Position numbers and translations under genes: made by a program. A DNA stretch of 12,290 nt from Actinomycetes bacterium (GTDB taxonomy: Bacteria > Actinomycetota > Actinomycetes > Actinomycetales > Dermatophilaceae): the NCBI GenBank assembly GCA_023389095.1, contig JAEWFB010000570.1, positions 1 through 12,290 of the forward strand, given 5' to 3'. Of this stretch, positions 6,419 to 12,290 are shown piece by piece. The notes under the pieces were generated by a model. The model had not been told where the DNA came from. It saw only the letters and a list, made by a program, of their open reading frames with translations, and searched no databases. The number at the start of each line of letters is the position of its first letter. The first letter of the stretch is position 1.

Positions 6419-6424
6419 CTCCTC
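6419..6424 (-). promoter_or_regulatory. RBS that favours the GTG start of the aldehyde dehydrogenase
   Basis: GAGGAG on the minus strand lies 1 base before the ATG at 6417 but 10 bases before the in-frame GTG at 6408. Normal spacing therefore points to the GTG. Confidence 0.6.
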
Positions 6425-6430
6425 AGCCTA

Positions 6431-6445
6431 GGTCCCGTGGGGACC
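6431..6445 (-). other. Small hairpin just upstream of the aldehyde dehydrogenase RBS
   Basis: GGTCCC (6431-6436) and GGGACC (6440-6445) are exact reverse complements around a 3-base loop. The stem ends 6 bases before the GAGGAG RBS, so it could affect processing of the operon mRNA or access to the RBS; this is inference only. Confidence 0.4.
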
Positions 6446-6494
6446 GGTTCTCTCTCGCGGGGTGGTGGGTGGCGGTCGGGTGCCGCCGGTGGCC

Positions 6495-7742
6495 TCAGCG
6501 GTCCTCGAGCCCCCAGGGCGAGCCGTACCCCTCGGGCTTCGCGGCGGCGAGCAGCTCGAGGAACGGGACGGCGTCGAACGCCTCGGGGCCGAGCACGCCG
6601 GCGCCCTTCCAGGTGCCGCGCGCGAGCAGCTCGAGCGCGACGACCGGGTTGACGGCGGTCTGCCACACGACGCACTGGGCGCCGTAGTCGCGCATCGTCT
6701 GCTCGTTGTCGACGACGTGGTAGAGGTACGTGCGCCGCGGCTGGCCGTCGGTGCCCGTGCCGGTGACGAACAGGCCGGCGCACGTCTTTCCGGTCATCCG
6801 TGGGCCGATGGTGGCGGGGTCGGGCAGCACGGCGGCCACGACGTCGCGCGGCGACACCTCGACGCCCTTGACGCGCACCGGCTCGGTGCGGTCGAGGCCG
6901 AGCGTGTGCAGCACCTTGAGGATGCCGATGAACTCGTCGCCGAGGCCGTACTTGAAGGTCGCCCGCTTCGCGTCGACCCACCGCGGCATGAGGAGCACCT
7001 CCTCGTGCTCGACGTTGACGCACTCGACCGGACCGATGCCCTCGGGGAAGTCGAACACCTCCGGCTCGCTGAACGGCTCGGTCGTGAACCAGCCACGGTC
7101 CTTCTCCCACACCACCGGCGGGTTGAGGCACTCCTCGATCGTCGTCCACATCGAGAAGCTCGGCGCGAAGATCTCGGTGCCGTGCTCGTCGCGCACGACG
7201 AGGTTGGCGCCGTCGCGCGTGCCGAGCTCGTCGATCTCGGAGAAGAGGTGGTCGGCGGCGTAGCGGGCGAAGACGTCGGACAGACCGGGCTCGACGCCGA
7301 TGCCGACGAGGGCCAGCCGCCCGTCGGCCTCCCACTCCCCCGACACCTCGAACTGCTCGTCGCCCAGCTTGACGCCGGTCTCGGCGTACGGACGTTCGGG
7401 GTGCGGCCGCGACAGGCTCATCGCCATGTCGAGGTAGTCGGCCCCGGCAGCCTTGGCGCCGTGGAAGATCGAGAGGTTGAACTTCGGGTCGACCGCGTTG
7501 AACACGTGGGTCGCGCCGTGCTCGCGGGCGAGCGCGGTGACGGCACCGGCGTCCGACGCGTCGACGCGGGCCGCGACGAAGCGCGTCTCCCCCGGGTGGC
7601 GCTCCGCCACGGCCGCGACGGTGCGCTCTGCCCGCCCCACGTCGTAGTCGGCGACGACCCACTGCTCGAAGAAGTCACGCTCGGCGGCGATGCGCGCGGC
7701 GGCGTCACCGACGCCGCCGGAGCCGATCATGAGGACACGCAT
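6495..7742 (-). CDS. Saccharopine dehydrogenase-family oxidoreductase
   Basis: 415 residues. It begins with a Rossmann fold: MRVLMIGSGGVG (GSGGVG at 7-12), then VVADYD (29-34), where an acidic residue at the end of the second strand suggests NAD(H) rather than NADP(H). ATHVFNAVDPKFN (77-89) and GVEPGLSDVFARYAADHLF (149-167) are the segments expected of the saccharopine dehydrogenase / lysine 6-dehydrogenase / carboxynorspermidine dehydrogenase / homospermidine synthase group. Its length agrees with these enzymes. These enzymes form or split a secondary amine between an amino acid or diamine and a carbonyl compound, so a role in polyamine or lysine conversion is plausible in this operon, but the sequence does not decide which. 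The start lies 4 bases after the potC stop (TGAGCCGATG) with a near-consensus RBS, so it is co-translated with the transporter. Family sure, substrate unknown. Confidence 0.82.
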   Translation of the reverse strand: MRVLMIGSGGVGDAAARIAAERDFFEQWVVADYDVGRAERTVAAVAERHPGETRFVAARVDASDAGAVTALAREHGATHVFNAVDPKFNLSIFHGAKAAGADYLDMAMSLSRPHPERPYAETGVKLGDEQFEVSGEWEADGRLALVGIGVEPGLSDVFARYAADHLFSEIDELGTRDGANLVVRDEHGTEIFAPSFSMWTTIEECLNPPVVWEKDRGWFTTEPFSEPEVFDFPEGIGPVECVNVEHEEVLLMPRWVDAKRATFKYGLGDEFIGILKVLHTLGLDRTEPVRVKGVEVSPRDVVAAVLPDPATIGPRMTGKTCAGLFVTGTGTDGQPRRTYLYHVVDNEQTMRDYGAQCVVWQTAVNPVVALELLARGTWKGAGVLGPEAFDAVPFLELLAAAKPEGYGSPWGLEDR

Positions 7743-7746
7743 CGGC

Positions 7747-8541
7747 TCAGGCCACCTTTCGGTTGCGTCGGCTGCTGATGACCTGGCCGAGCACCACGAT
7801 CGCGAGCGCGCCGAGGAACATCACCGTGCCGATGACGTTGATCTGCACCGGCGTGCCGCGCTGGGCCGCGCCCCAGACGTACATCGGGAAGGTGACCGAC
7901 TCCGGGCTCGCGTTGAAGTTCGTGATGATGTAGTCGTCGAACGACAGTGAGAAGGCCAGCAGGGTCCCGGCCGCGATCCCCGGAAGGACCAGGGGGAAGG
8001 TCACCTTGAGGAAGGTCTGCAGCTCGTTGGCGTAGAGGTCGGCGGCGGCCTGCTCGAGGCGTGGGTCGAGCGAGGCCACACGCGCCTTGACCGTGACGAC
8101 CACGAAGGACAGGCAGAACATGATGTGCGCGATGAGGATCGTCGTGCGCCCGGTGGGGATGCCCATGGCGATGAAGAGCGTGAGCAGGCTCGAGCCCATC
8201 ACGACCTCGGGCGTGGCCATCGGCAGGAAGATCAGCAGGTTGGTGCCGGAGCGGCCGCGGAAGCGGTAGCGCCCGAGCGCGAACGCGACCATGGTGCCCA
8301 GAACGGCCGCCGTCAGGGAGGCGATGAGGCCGATCTGCAGGCTGAGGCCCACCGACTGGCACATCCCGGGCACGCCGCACACGTTGGTCCAGGCGTCGAG
8401 GGAGAACTGGTTCCACTGGTAGTTGTAGCGCCCCGTCGGCTTGTTGAACGAGAAGGCGATGACGACGAGGTTGGGCAGCAGGATGTAGACCATCACGAGG
8501 ATGCCGACGATGATGACGAGGTTGCGTCGAAGCCATGCCAT
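7747..8541 (-). CDS. potC: Spermidine/putrescine ABC transporter permease PotC
   Basis: A 264-residue inner-membrane protein with about six hydrophobic segments (about 8-31, 64-90, 100-126, 133-152, 187-200, 235-256). The cytoplasmic EAA loop that docks on the ATPase is visible as EQAAADLYANELQTFLKVTFPLVLPGI (163-189), and LSFDDYIITNF (199-209) matches the LSFDD motif of PotC-type permeases. It pairs with PotB to form the channel of a polyamine importer. The ATG at 8541 follows the potB stop after one base (TGAGATG), with GAGGAG ten bases upstream inside potB. PotB/PotC-like permeases also serve other compounds (e.g. PotHI putrescine), so the exact polyamine is not fixed by sequence. Confidence 0.93.
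   Translation of the reverse strand: MAWLRRNLVIIVGILVMVYILLPNLVVIAFSFNKPTGRYNYQWNQFSLDAWTNVCGVPGMCQSVGLSLQIGLIASLTAAVLGTMVAFALGRYRFRGRSGTNLLIFLPMATPEVVMGSSLLTLFIAMGIPTGRTTILIAHIMFCLSFVVVTVKARVASLDPRLEQAAADLYANELQTFLKVTFPLVLPGIAAGTLLAFSLSFDDYIITNFNASPESVTFPMYVWGAAQRGTPVQINVIGTVMFLGALAIVVLGQVISSRRNRKVA
7752..7759 (-). promoter_or_regulatory. Strong RBS inside the end of potC
   Basis: AAAGGTGG on the minus strand lies 9 bases before the ATG at 7742 and within the last codons of potC. It is one of the best Shine-Dalgarno matches in the window and confirms the start of the oxidoreductase. Confidence 0.65.
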
Positions 8542-8542
8542 C

Positions 8543-9478
8543 TCAGACCAGCTCCTCGGTTCCCGCCCGGCGGACGTAGGTGATGACGAGCCCCACGATG
8601 ATCAGCATGAGGATGAAGCTGAGGGCGGCCGCGGTCGGGTAGTCGAGGACGCGCAGGAACTGCGCGTCGATGACCTGGCCGATCATGACCGTCTGCGTAC
8701 TGCCCAGCAGCACCGAGTTGATGTAGTCGCCGGCGGCCGGGATGAAGGTCAGCAACGTGCCGGCGACCACGCCCGGGAGCGACAGGGGCCAGATGACCCT
8801 GCGGAACGCCTGCACCGGGGAGGCGTAGAGGTCGCCCGCCGCCTCCACGAGCCGGTGGTCGAGCCGCTCGAGGTTGGCGTAGAGCGGCAGGACCATGAAG
8901 GGCAGGAAGTTGTAGGTGAGACCGCAGATCACCGCGAACGGCGAGAAGAGCAGCTGGTCGTTGTTGATCAGCCCCAGGGCCTTGAGCACGTCCTTGAAAC
9001 CGGTCAGCAGGAAGTTGGTGTGTGTCCGGATCGCGATCTGGGCGAGCAGGCCGCTGTCCCCGAGGATCGTCTGCCAGGCCAGGGTCCTGATGAGGAACGA
9101 GGTGAAGAACGGCGCGATGACGAGCACGAGCAGGAAGTTCTTGAAGCGCCCCGAACGGTGCGCGATGAACCACGCGAGCGGATAGCCGAGCGCCAGCGTC
9201 AGCAACGTCGCGACCCCGGCGTAGATCAGCGACCGGAGCAGCTGCGGCCAGTACGTCGACAACGCGTCGGCGTACGTCGCGAAGTTCCACGTCATCGTGT
9301 AGCCGTTGTCGACGTCCCCGGTCTGCAGCGACTGCGACCCGAGGGACAGCATCGGGACGACGAAGAAGATCACGAGCCAGAGCAGGCCCGGCACGAGCAG
9401 CAGGTAGGGCACCGCGGCGCCCCGGCGGGCACGCCGCGGCGCAGCCACCGGGGCCCCGGTGATGGTCGTGGCCGCCAT
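8543..9478 (-). CDS. potB: Spermidine/putrescine ABC transporter permease PotB
   Basis: 311 residues. A basic N-terminus (PRRARRG) precedes a first membrane helix (about 23-46); further hydrophobic segments lie at about 82-106, 113-139, 178-200, 231-255 and 283-302. The EAA loop is VEAAGDLYASPVQAFRRVIWPLSLPGV (211-237), and FIPAAGDYINSVLLG (245-259) is the PotB-type counterpart of the PotC LSFDD motif. Between helices 3 and 4 there is a longer loop (about 141-176, with two amphipathic stretches) than in E. coli PotB. The ATG at 9478 comes one base after the potA stop (TGACATG), with a GAGGA RBS inside potA, which points to translational coupling. It forms the importer channel with PotC. Confidence 0.93.
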   Translation of the reverse strand: MAATTITGAPVAAPRRARRGAAVPYLLLVPGLLWLVIFFVVPMLSLGSQSLQTGDVDNGYTMTWNFATYADALSTYWPQLLRSLIYAGVATLLTLALGYPLAWFIAHRSGRFKNFLLVLVIAPFFTSFLIRTLAWQTILGDSGLLAQIAIRTHTNFLLTGFKDVLKALGLINNDQLLFSPFAVICGLTYNFLPFMVLPLYANLERLDHRLVEAAGDLYASPVQAFRRVIWPLSLPGVVAGTLLTFIPAAGDYINSVLLGSTQTVMIGQVIDAQFLRVLDYPTAAALSFILMLIIVGLVITYVRRAGTEELV

Positions 9479-9479
9479 G

Positions 9480-10616
9480 TCACTCGTCCTCGACGAGCTG
9501 CGCGCCGGCGTCCGCGTCCTGCGAGGCGTCGAGCACGAAGCTGTTGGCCGGCGTCCAGCCCAGGCAGACGTTGGAGCCCAGCGCGACCCGCGGCATCCCG
9601 TCGTTCTGCTGCACGACCGTCAGCTCACGGCCCCACGGCATGGCGACGAGGTACTGCGTGGCCACCCCGAGGAAGGACACGTCGGTCACCTGGCCCCGGA
9701 GGGTGTTCAGACCGTCCGAACCGCCGGTGCCGTCCGCGCCGTCGCCGACGATCCGGACCTTCTCGGGACGGATCCCGAGCCAGAGCTCGGACGCGCCGGC
9801 CGGCAGCGCCGCCGCGGGCACGGTCATCGCGATGCCGTGCACGTCGAGCTGTGCCGTCGCACCGACGATGCCGGTGACCTTGGCCCGGAGCAGGTTGGAC
9901 TGGCCGAGGAAGTTCGCGGCGAACGTCGATTGCGGCTTCTCGTAGAGCGTTCCGGGGTCGCCGACCTGCTGGAGCCTGCCGGCGTTCATGACCGCGATGG
10001 TGTCGGCCATCGTCATCGCCTCCTCCTGGTCGTGCGTGACGTGCACGAAGGTGAGGCCGACCTCCTGCTGGATCCGCTTGAGCTCGATCTGCATCTGGCG
10101 TCGCAGCTTGAGGTCGAGGGCGCCGAGCGGCTCGTCGAGCAGGAGCACGTCGGGCCGGTTGACGACAGCCCGGGCCAGGGCGACGCGCTGCTGCATGCCT
10201 CCCGAGAGCTGGGTCGGCTTCTTCTTGGCCACGTGCGCCAGCTCGACCAGCTCGAGGGCCTCCATGGCCTTCGGCCTCCAGTCCTTGACCCCGCGCTGGC
10301 GCAGCCCGAAGGCGACGTTGTCGAGGATGTCGAGGTGCGGGAAGAGCGCGTAGTTCTGGAAGACCGTGTTGACGTTGCGCTGGTAGGGCTTCGTCGCCGT
10401 GATGTCACGCTCGCCGATGGAGATGGTGCCCGCCGTCGGCTGCTCGAGGCCGGCCACCATGCGCAGCGTCGTCGTCTTGCCGCACCCCGACGGGCCGAGC
10501 AGGGCGAAGAAGGAACCCTGCGGGATGACGAGGTCGATGTTGTCGACCGCGGTGAACGTGTCGTAGACCCTGCTGACCCCGTTGAGGGCGAGGTCGCCGG
10601 AAGCGTGCTCTGCCAT
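9480..10616 (-). CDS. potA: Polyamine ABC transporter ATP-binding protein PotA
   Basis: 378 residues, the usual PotA length. Walker A GPSGCGKT (41-48), Q-loop Q87 (VFQNYALFPH), signature LSGGMQQR (137-144), Walker B VLLLDEP (157-163) with DLKLRRQM D-loop region after it, and switch H195 (VTHDQEEAMTMAD) are all intact. From about 240 to 365 a TOBE regulatory domain follows (LRAKVTGIVG, LGIRPEKVRI, LRGQVTDVSFLG), as in PotA/CysA/MalK-type importers. It hydrolyses ATP to drive polyamine import on the cytoplasmic face of PotBC. Its ATG overlaps the potD stop by one base (TGATG), and no good RBS precedes it, so translation probably depends on ribosomes finishing potD. An open frame runs further upstream, but only as a shadow of potD. 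Confidence 0.95.
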   Translation of the reverse strand: MAEHASGDLALNGVSRVYDTFTAVDNIDLVIPQGSFFALLGPSGCGKTTTLRMVAGLEQPTAGTISIGERDITATKPYQRNVNTVFQNYALFPHLDILDNVAFGLRQRGVKDWRPKAMEALELVELAHVAKKKPTQLSGGMQQRVALARAVVNRPDVLLLDEPLGALDLKLRRQMQIELKRIQQEVGLTFVHVTHDQEEAMTMADTIAVMNAGRLQQVGDPGTLYEKPQSTFAANFLGQSNLLRAKVTGIVGATAQLDVHGIAMTVPAAALPAGASELWLGIRPEKVRIVGDGADGTGGSDGLNTLRGQVTDVSFLGVATQYLVAMPWGRELTVVQQNDGMPRVALGSNVCLGWTPANSFVLDASQDADAGAQLVEDE

Positions 10617-11863
10617 CAGCCCGTGACCAGCGCCTGGAACTTCTTGTTGTACTTGGTCTCCTCTTCGGACGTGAGCCCGCGGAAGACCTGCGCCCGCGAC
10701 ATCGTCTCGGCCGAGGGGAAGATGAGCTGGTTCGCGGACACGGTCGGGTCCAGCTTGTCGAGCACCTGCTTGGTGCCCTTGACCACGGAGATGTAGTTGA
10801 CGTAGTCGACCACCTGCGCCATGACCTTCGGGTCGTAGTAGTAGTTGATGAGGCGCTCGGCGTTCTTCTTGTGCTTTGCGAGCGCGGGGATGACGAAGTT
10901 GTCGGACCACAGGGTGCAGCCGGTCTGGGGCAGCGTGTAGCCGAGGTTCGGGTTGTCGGCCCGCAGCTGCACGACGTCGCCGGTCCAGGCGAAGCAGGCT
11001 GCGGTGTCGCCGGACGCGAGTGGCTTGGTGTAGTCGTTGCCGGTGAAGCCCTTGATCTGGCCGGCGTCCTTCGCCTTCTGCAGCTCGGCGATGGCGGCGT
11101 CGAAGTCGGCATCGGTGAAGCTGTCGAGCTTCTTGCCCAAGGCCATGAGCACGAGGCCCACGGTGTCGCGCATCTCGGTCAGAAGCGTGACCTTGCCCTT
11201 GAGGCTCGGGTCGGTGAGCAGCTGGTCGACGGACTCGACACTCTTCCCGCCGGTCGCCTTGGGGTTGAAGGCGATACCGGCGAAACCGCTCTGCCACGGC
11301 AGCGAGTAGACCCGGCCCGGGTCGAACGTCACCTGCTTCAGGGCGTCCTCGAGGTTGACGTGGTTGGGGATGTTGGCGACGTCGAGCTTCTGGACATAGC
11401 CGTTGCGGATGAGCCGCGCCACCATCCAGTCGGTGCTGACCCACACGTCGCGGCCCGTGTCGCTGCCGGCCTCGAGCAGGGGACGGACCTTGGCGTAGAA
11501 CTCGTCGTTGTCGTTGTAGTCCTCGGTGTAGTTGACCTTGATGCCGGTCTGCTTGGTGAAGGCATCGAGGGTCGGCCGGGCCTTGGTCTTGTCGTTGACG
11601 TCGATGTAGGACGGCCAGTTGGACCAGTTGACGACCTTCTCGGTGTCCGACATGTCCTGGGCGGCCGCAGCCGTCTTGGCCGCAGCGGTGCCGCTGCCAC
11701 CGGCTCCTGCGGACGGGTTCTTGCCCGCGGAGCCGCAGGCCGCGAGGAAAGCGGCGGCACCGACCCCGGCTGCCCCGATCATCGCCGACCTCCGGCTGAC
11801 GAGACCGCGTGCGAACGCCGCCGGCAGGATCGGGGTGTCCTTGTCGAAAGACTTGTCGTTCAT
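10616..11863 (-). CDS. potD: Polyamine-binding lipoprotein PotD with Tat-type signal
   Basis: 415 residues. The N-terminus carries a twin-arginine motif SRRSAMIG (23-30), a hydrophobic stretch (GAAGVGAAAF) and a lipobox LAAC (40-43), so the mature protein should be exported by Tat and lipid-anchored at Cys43. A Ser/Gly/Ala-rich spacer (44-70) follows, then NWSNWPSYID (79-88), the usual first strand of PotD/PotF-type binding proteins. SLPWQSGFAGIAFN (187-200), FAWTGDVVQL (291-300), LWSDNFVIP (318-326) and VDYVNYISVV (352-361) are further family segments; aromatic and acidic residues there usually line the polyamine site. The mature part has the length of PotD. The ATG at 11863 has GGAG eight bases upstream. 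It begins the tightly coupled potDABC run. The preference between putrescine and spermidine cannot be read here. Confidence 0.93.
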   Translation of the reverse strand: MNDKSFDKDTPILPAAFARGLVSRRSAMIGAAGVGAAAFLAACGSAGKNPSAGAGGSGTAAAKTAAAAQDMSDTEKVVNWSNWPSYIDVNDKTKARPTLDAFTKQTGIKVNYTEDYNDNDEFYAKVRPLLEAGSDTGRDVWVSTDWMVARLIRNGYVQKLDVANIPNHVNLEDALKQVTFDPGRVYSLPWQSGFAGIAFNPKATGGKSVESVDQLLTDPSLKGKVTLLTEMRDTVGLVLMALGKKLDSFTDADFDAAIAELQKAKDAGQIKGFTGNDYTKPLASGDTAACFAWTGDVVQLRADNPNLGYTLPQTGCTLWSDNFVIPALAKHKKNAERLINYYYDPKVMAQVVDYVNYISVVKGTKQVLDKLDPTVSANQLIFPSAETMSRAQVFRGLTSEEETKYNKKFQALVTG

Positions 11864-11969
11864 GGGGATTCTCCAGGGGTTCGTGGGGCCGGAGTGGAGG
11901 AGATCGACGCTGACCCGGTTGTGCTGATGCTGCTGCTGTTTCGGTGGGCGGTGGGTCCGACACCTGGGT

Positions 11970-11993
11970 CGCGCCGCCCGGTGGGACGGCGCG
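11970..11993 (-). terminator. Hairpin between patD-like gene and potD
   Basis: CGCGCCG (11970-11976) and CGGCGCG (11987-11993) are exact reverse complements around a 10-base loop, 5 bases past the stop of the aldehyde dehydrogenase. With 135 bases between the two genes it may be a partial terminator or a processing site that sets different transcript levels. The rest of this gap shows no promoter that I can recognise. Confidence 0.4.
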
Positions 11994-11998
11994 GCCGG

Positions 11999-12290
11999 TC
12001 AGGAGTCGATGTTGGCCATGACGTGCTTGATGCGCGTGTAGTCCTCGAACCCGTACATGGACAGGTCCTTGCCATAGCCCGAATGCTTGAATCCCCCGTG
12101 GGGCATCTCGGCGACGATCGGGATGTGGGTGTTGATCCAGACGCACCCGAAGTCGAGCTTGCGGCTCATCCGCATGGCGCGTCCGAAGTCCTTGGTCCAC
12201 ACGCTCGACGCCAGGCCGTACTGGACGCCGTTGGCCCAGGCGAGCGCCTCGGCCTCGTCGGTGAACTGCTGGACGGTGATGACCGGGCCG
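11999..12290 (-). CDS. patD: Gamma-aminobutyraldehyde dehydrogenase-type ALDH, C-terminal part
   Basis: The frame is open to the right edge of the window; only the last 96 residues are present, and the catalytic Cys lies outside. The fragment begins GPVITVQQFTDEAEALAWAN, directly after the EEIFGP motif of ALDHs, continues YGLASSVWTKD and LDFGCVWINTH, and ends with EMPHGGFKHSGYGKDLSMYGFEDYTRIKHVM. The segment WINTH..(V)AEMPHGGFK.SGYGKD is typical of PatD/YdcW-type enzymes, which oxidise 4-aminobutanal, made from putrescine by transamination, to GABA. Position directly upstream of potD supports a polyamine role. It is not a duplicate of the ALDH at the other end of the operon: the C-terminal motifs differ. 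Betaine-aldehyde dehydrogenases are the nearest alternative. Confidence 0.85.
   Translation of the reverse strand, partial: GPVITVQQFTDEAEALAWANGVQYGLASSVWTKDFGRAMRMSRKLDFGCVWINTHIPIVAEMPHGGFKHSGYGKDLSMYGFEDYTRIKHVMANIDS

Noticed and set aside
6418..7662. N-terminal extension of the aldehyde dehydrogenase to 909 residues
   Set aside because: The added part is out-of-frame reading of the saccharopine-dehydrogenase-like gene; ALDHs are about 490 residues.
6462..7778. 438-codon plus-strand frame opposite the saccharopine-dehydrogenase-like gene
   Set aside because: Shadow of a conserved gene; no recognisable domain.
8501..10796. Plus-strand frames of 458 and 445 codons opposite potB and potA
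   Set aside because: Mirror images of conserved transporter genes; composition is typical of antisense reading in GC-rich DNA.
10617..12200. N-terminal extension of PotA to 906 residues
   Set aside because: The added sequence is out-of-frame potD; PotA begins at the TGATG overlap.

Overview
The window is high-GC DNA with strong codon bias and no insertion sequences, tRNA or rRNA. The gene families present (MEP-pathway dxr, Tat-type polyamine-binding lipoprotein, GTG starts, short intergenic gaps) suggest a chromosomal region of a high-GC actinobacterium. I cannot name the genus from the sequence; an Intrasporangiaceae-like actinomycete is a guess. All genes except the one at the extreme left read on the minus strand.

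Left edge (1-406): the 3' part of a DUF559-type (Vsr/PD-(D/E)XK-like fold) protein runs on the plus strand and ends inside a perfect 18-bp inverted repeat that separates it from the convergent dxr.

Housekeeping/unknown block (426-4758, minus strand, transcription right to left): a stand-alone DnaB-type RecA ATPase with no DnaB N-terminal domain; directly behind it, with its RBS overlapping the ATPase stop codon, a 472-residue protein with two SRPBCC (START-like) folds, a Pro/Ala-rich linker and a Trp-rich tail; then a PNPOx-like split-barrel flavoprotein; then dxr (1-deoxy-D-xylulose 5-phosphate reductoisomerase). The ATPase/SRPBCC pair is the least explained part of the window.

Spacer (4759-4932): 174 bases without a gene, holding an alternating purine-pyrimidine GC/AC repeat tract, a strong hairpin behind the aldehyde dehydrogenase, and an 11-bp tandem duplication.

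Polyamine block (4933-12290, minus strand): in transcription order, the 3' end of a gamma-aminobutyraldehyde dehydrogenase (patD-like), potD (substrate-binding lipoprotein), potA (ATPase), potB and potC (permeases), a saccharopine-dehydrogenase-family oxidoreductase, and a succinate-semialdehyde-dehydrogenase-type ALDH. potD to the oxidoreductase are fused by 1-nt overlaps or 1-4-nt gaps. The set reads as uptake of putrescine/spermidine followed by oxidation: aminobutyraldehyde to GABA (PatD), then succinate semialdehyde to succinate (GabD), with the transaminase steps missing from the window. The role of the saccharopine-dehydrogenase-like enzyme inside this operon is open.
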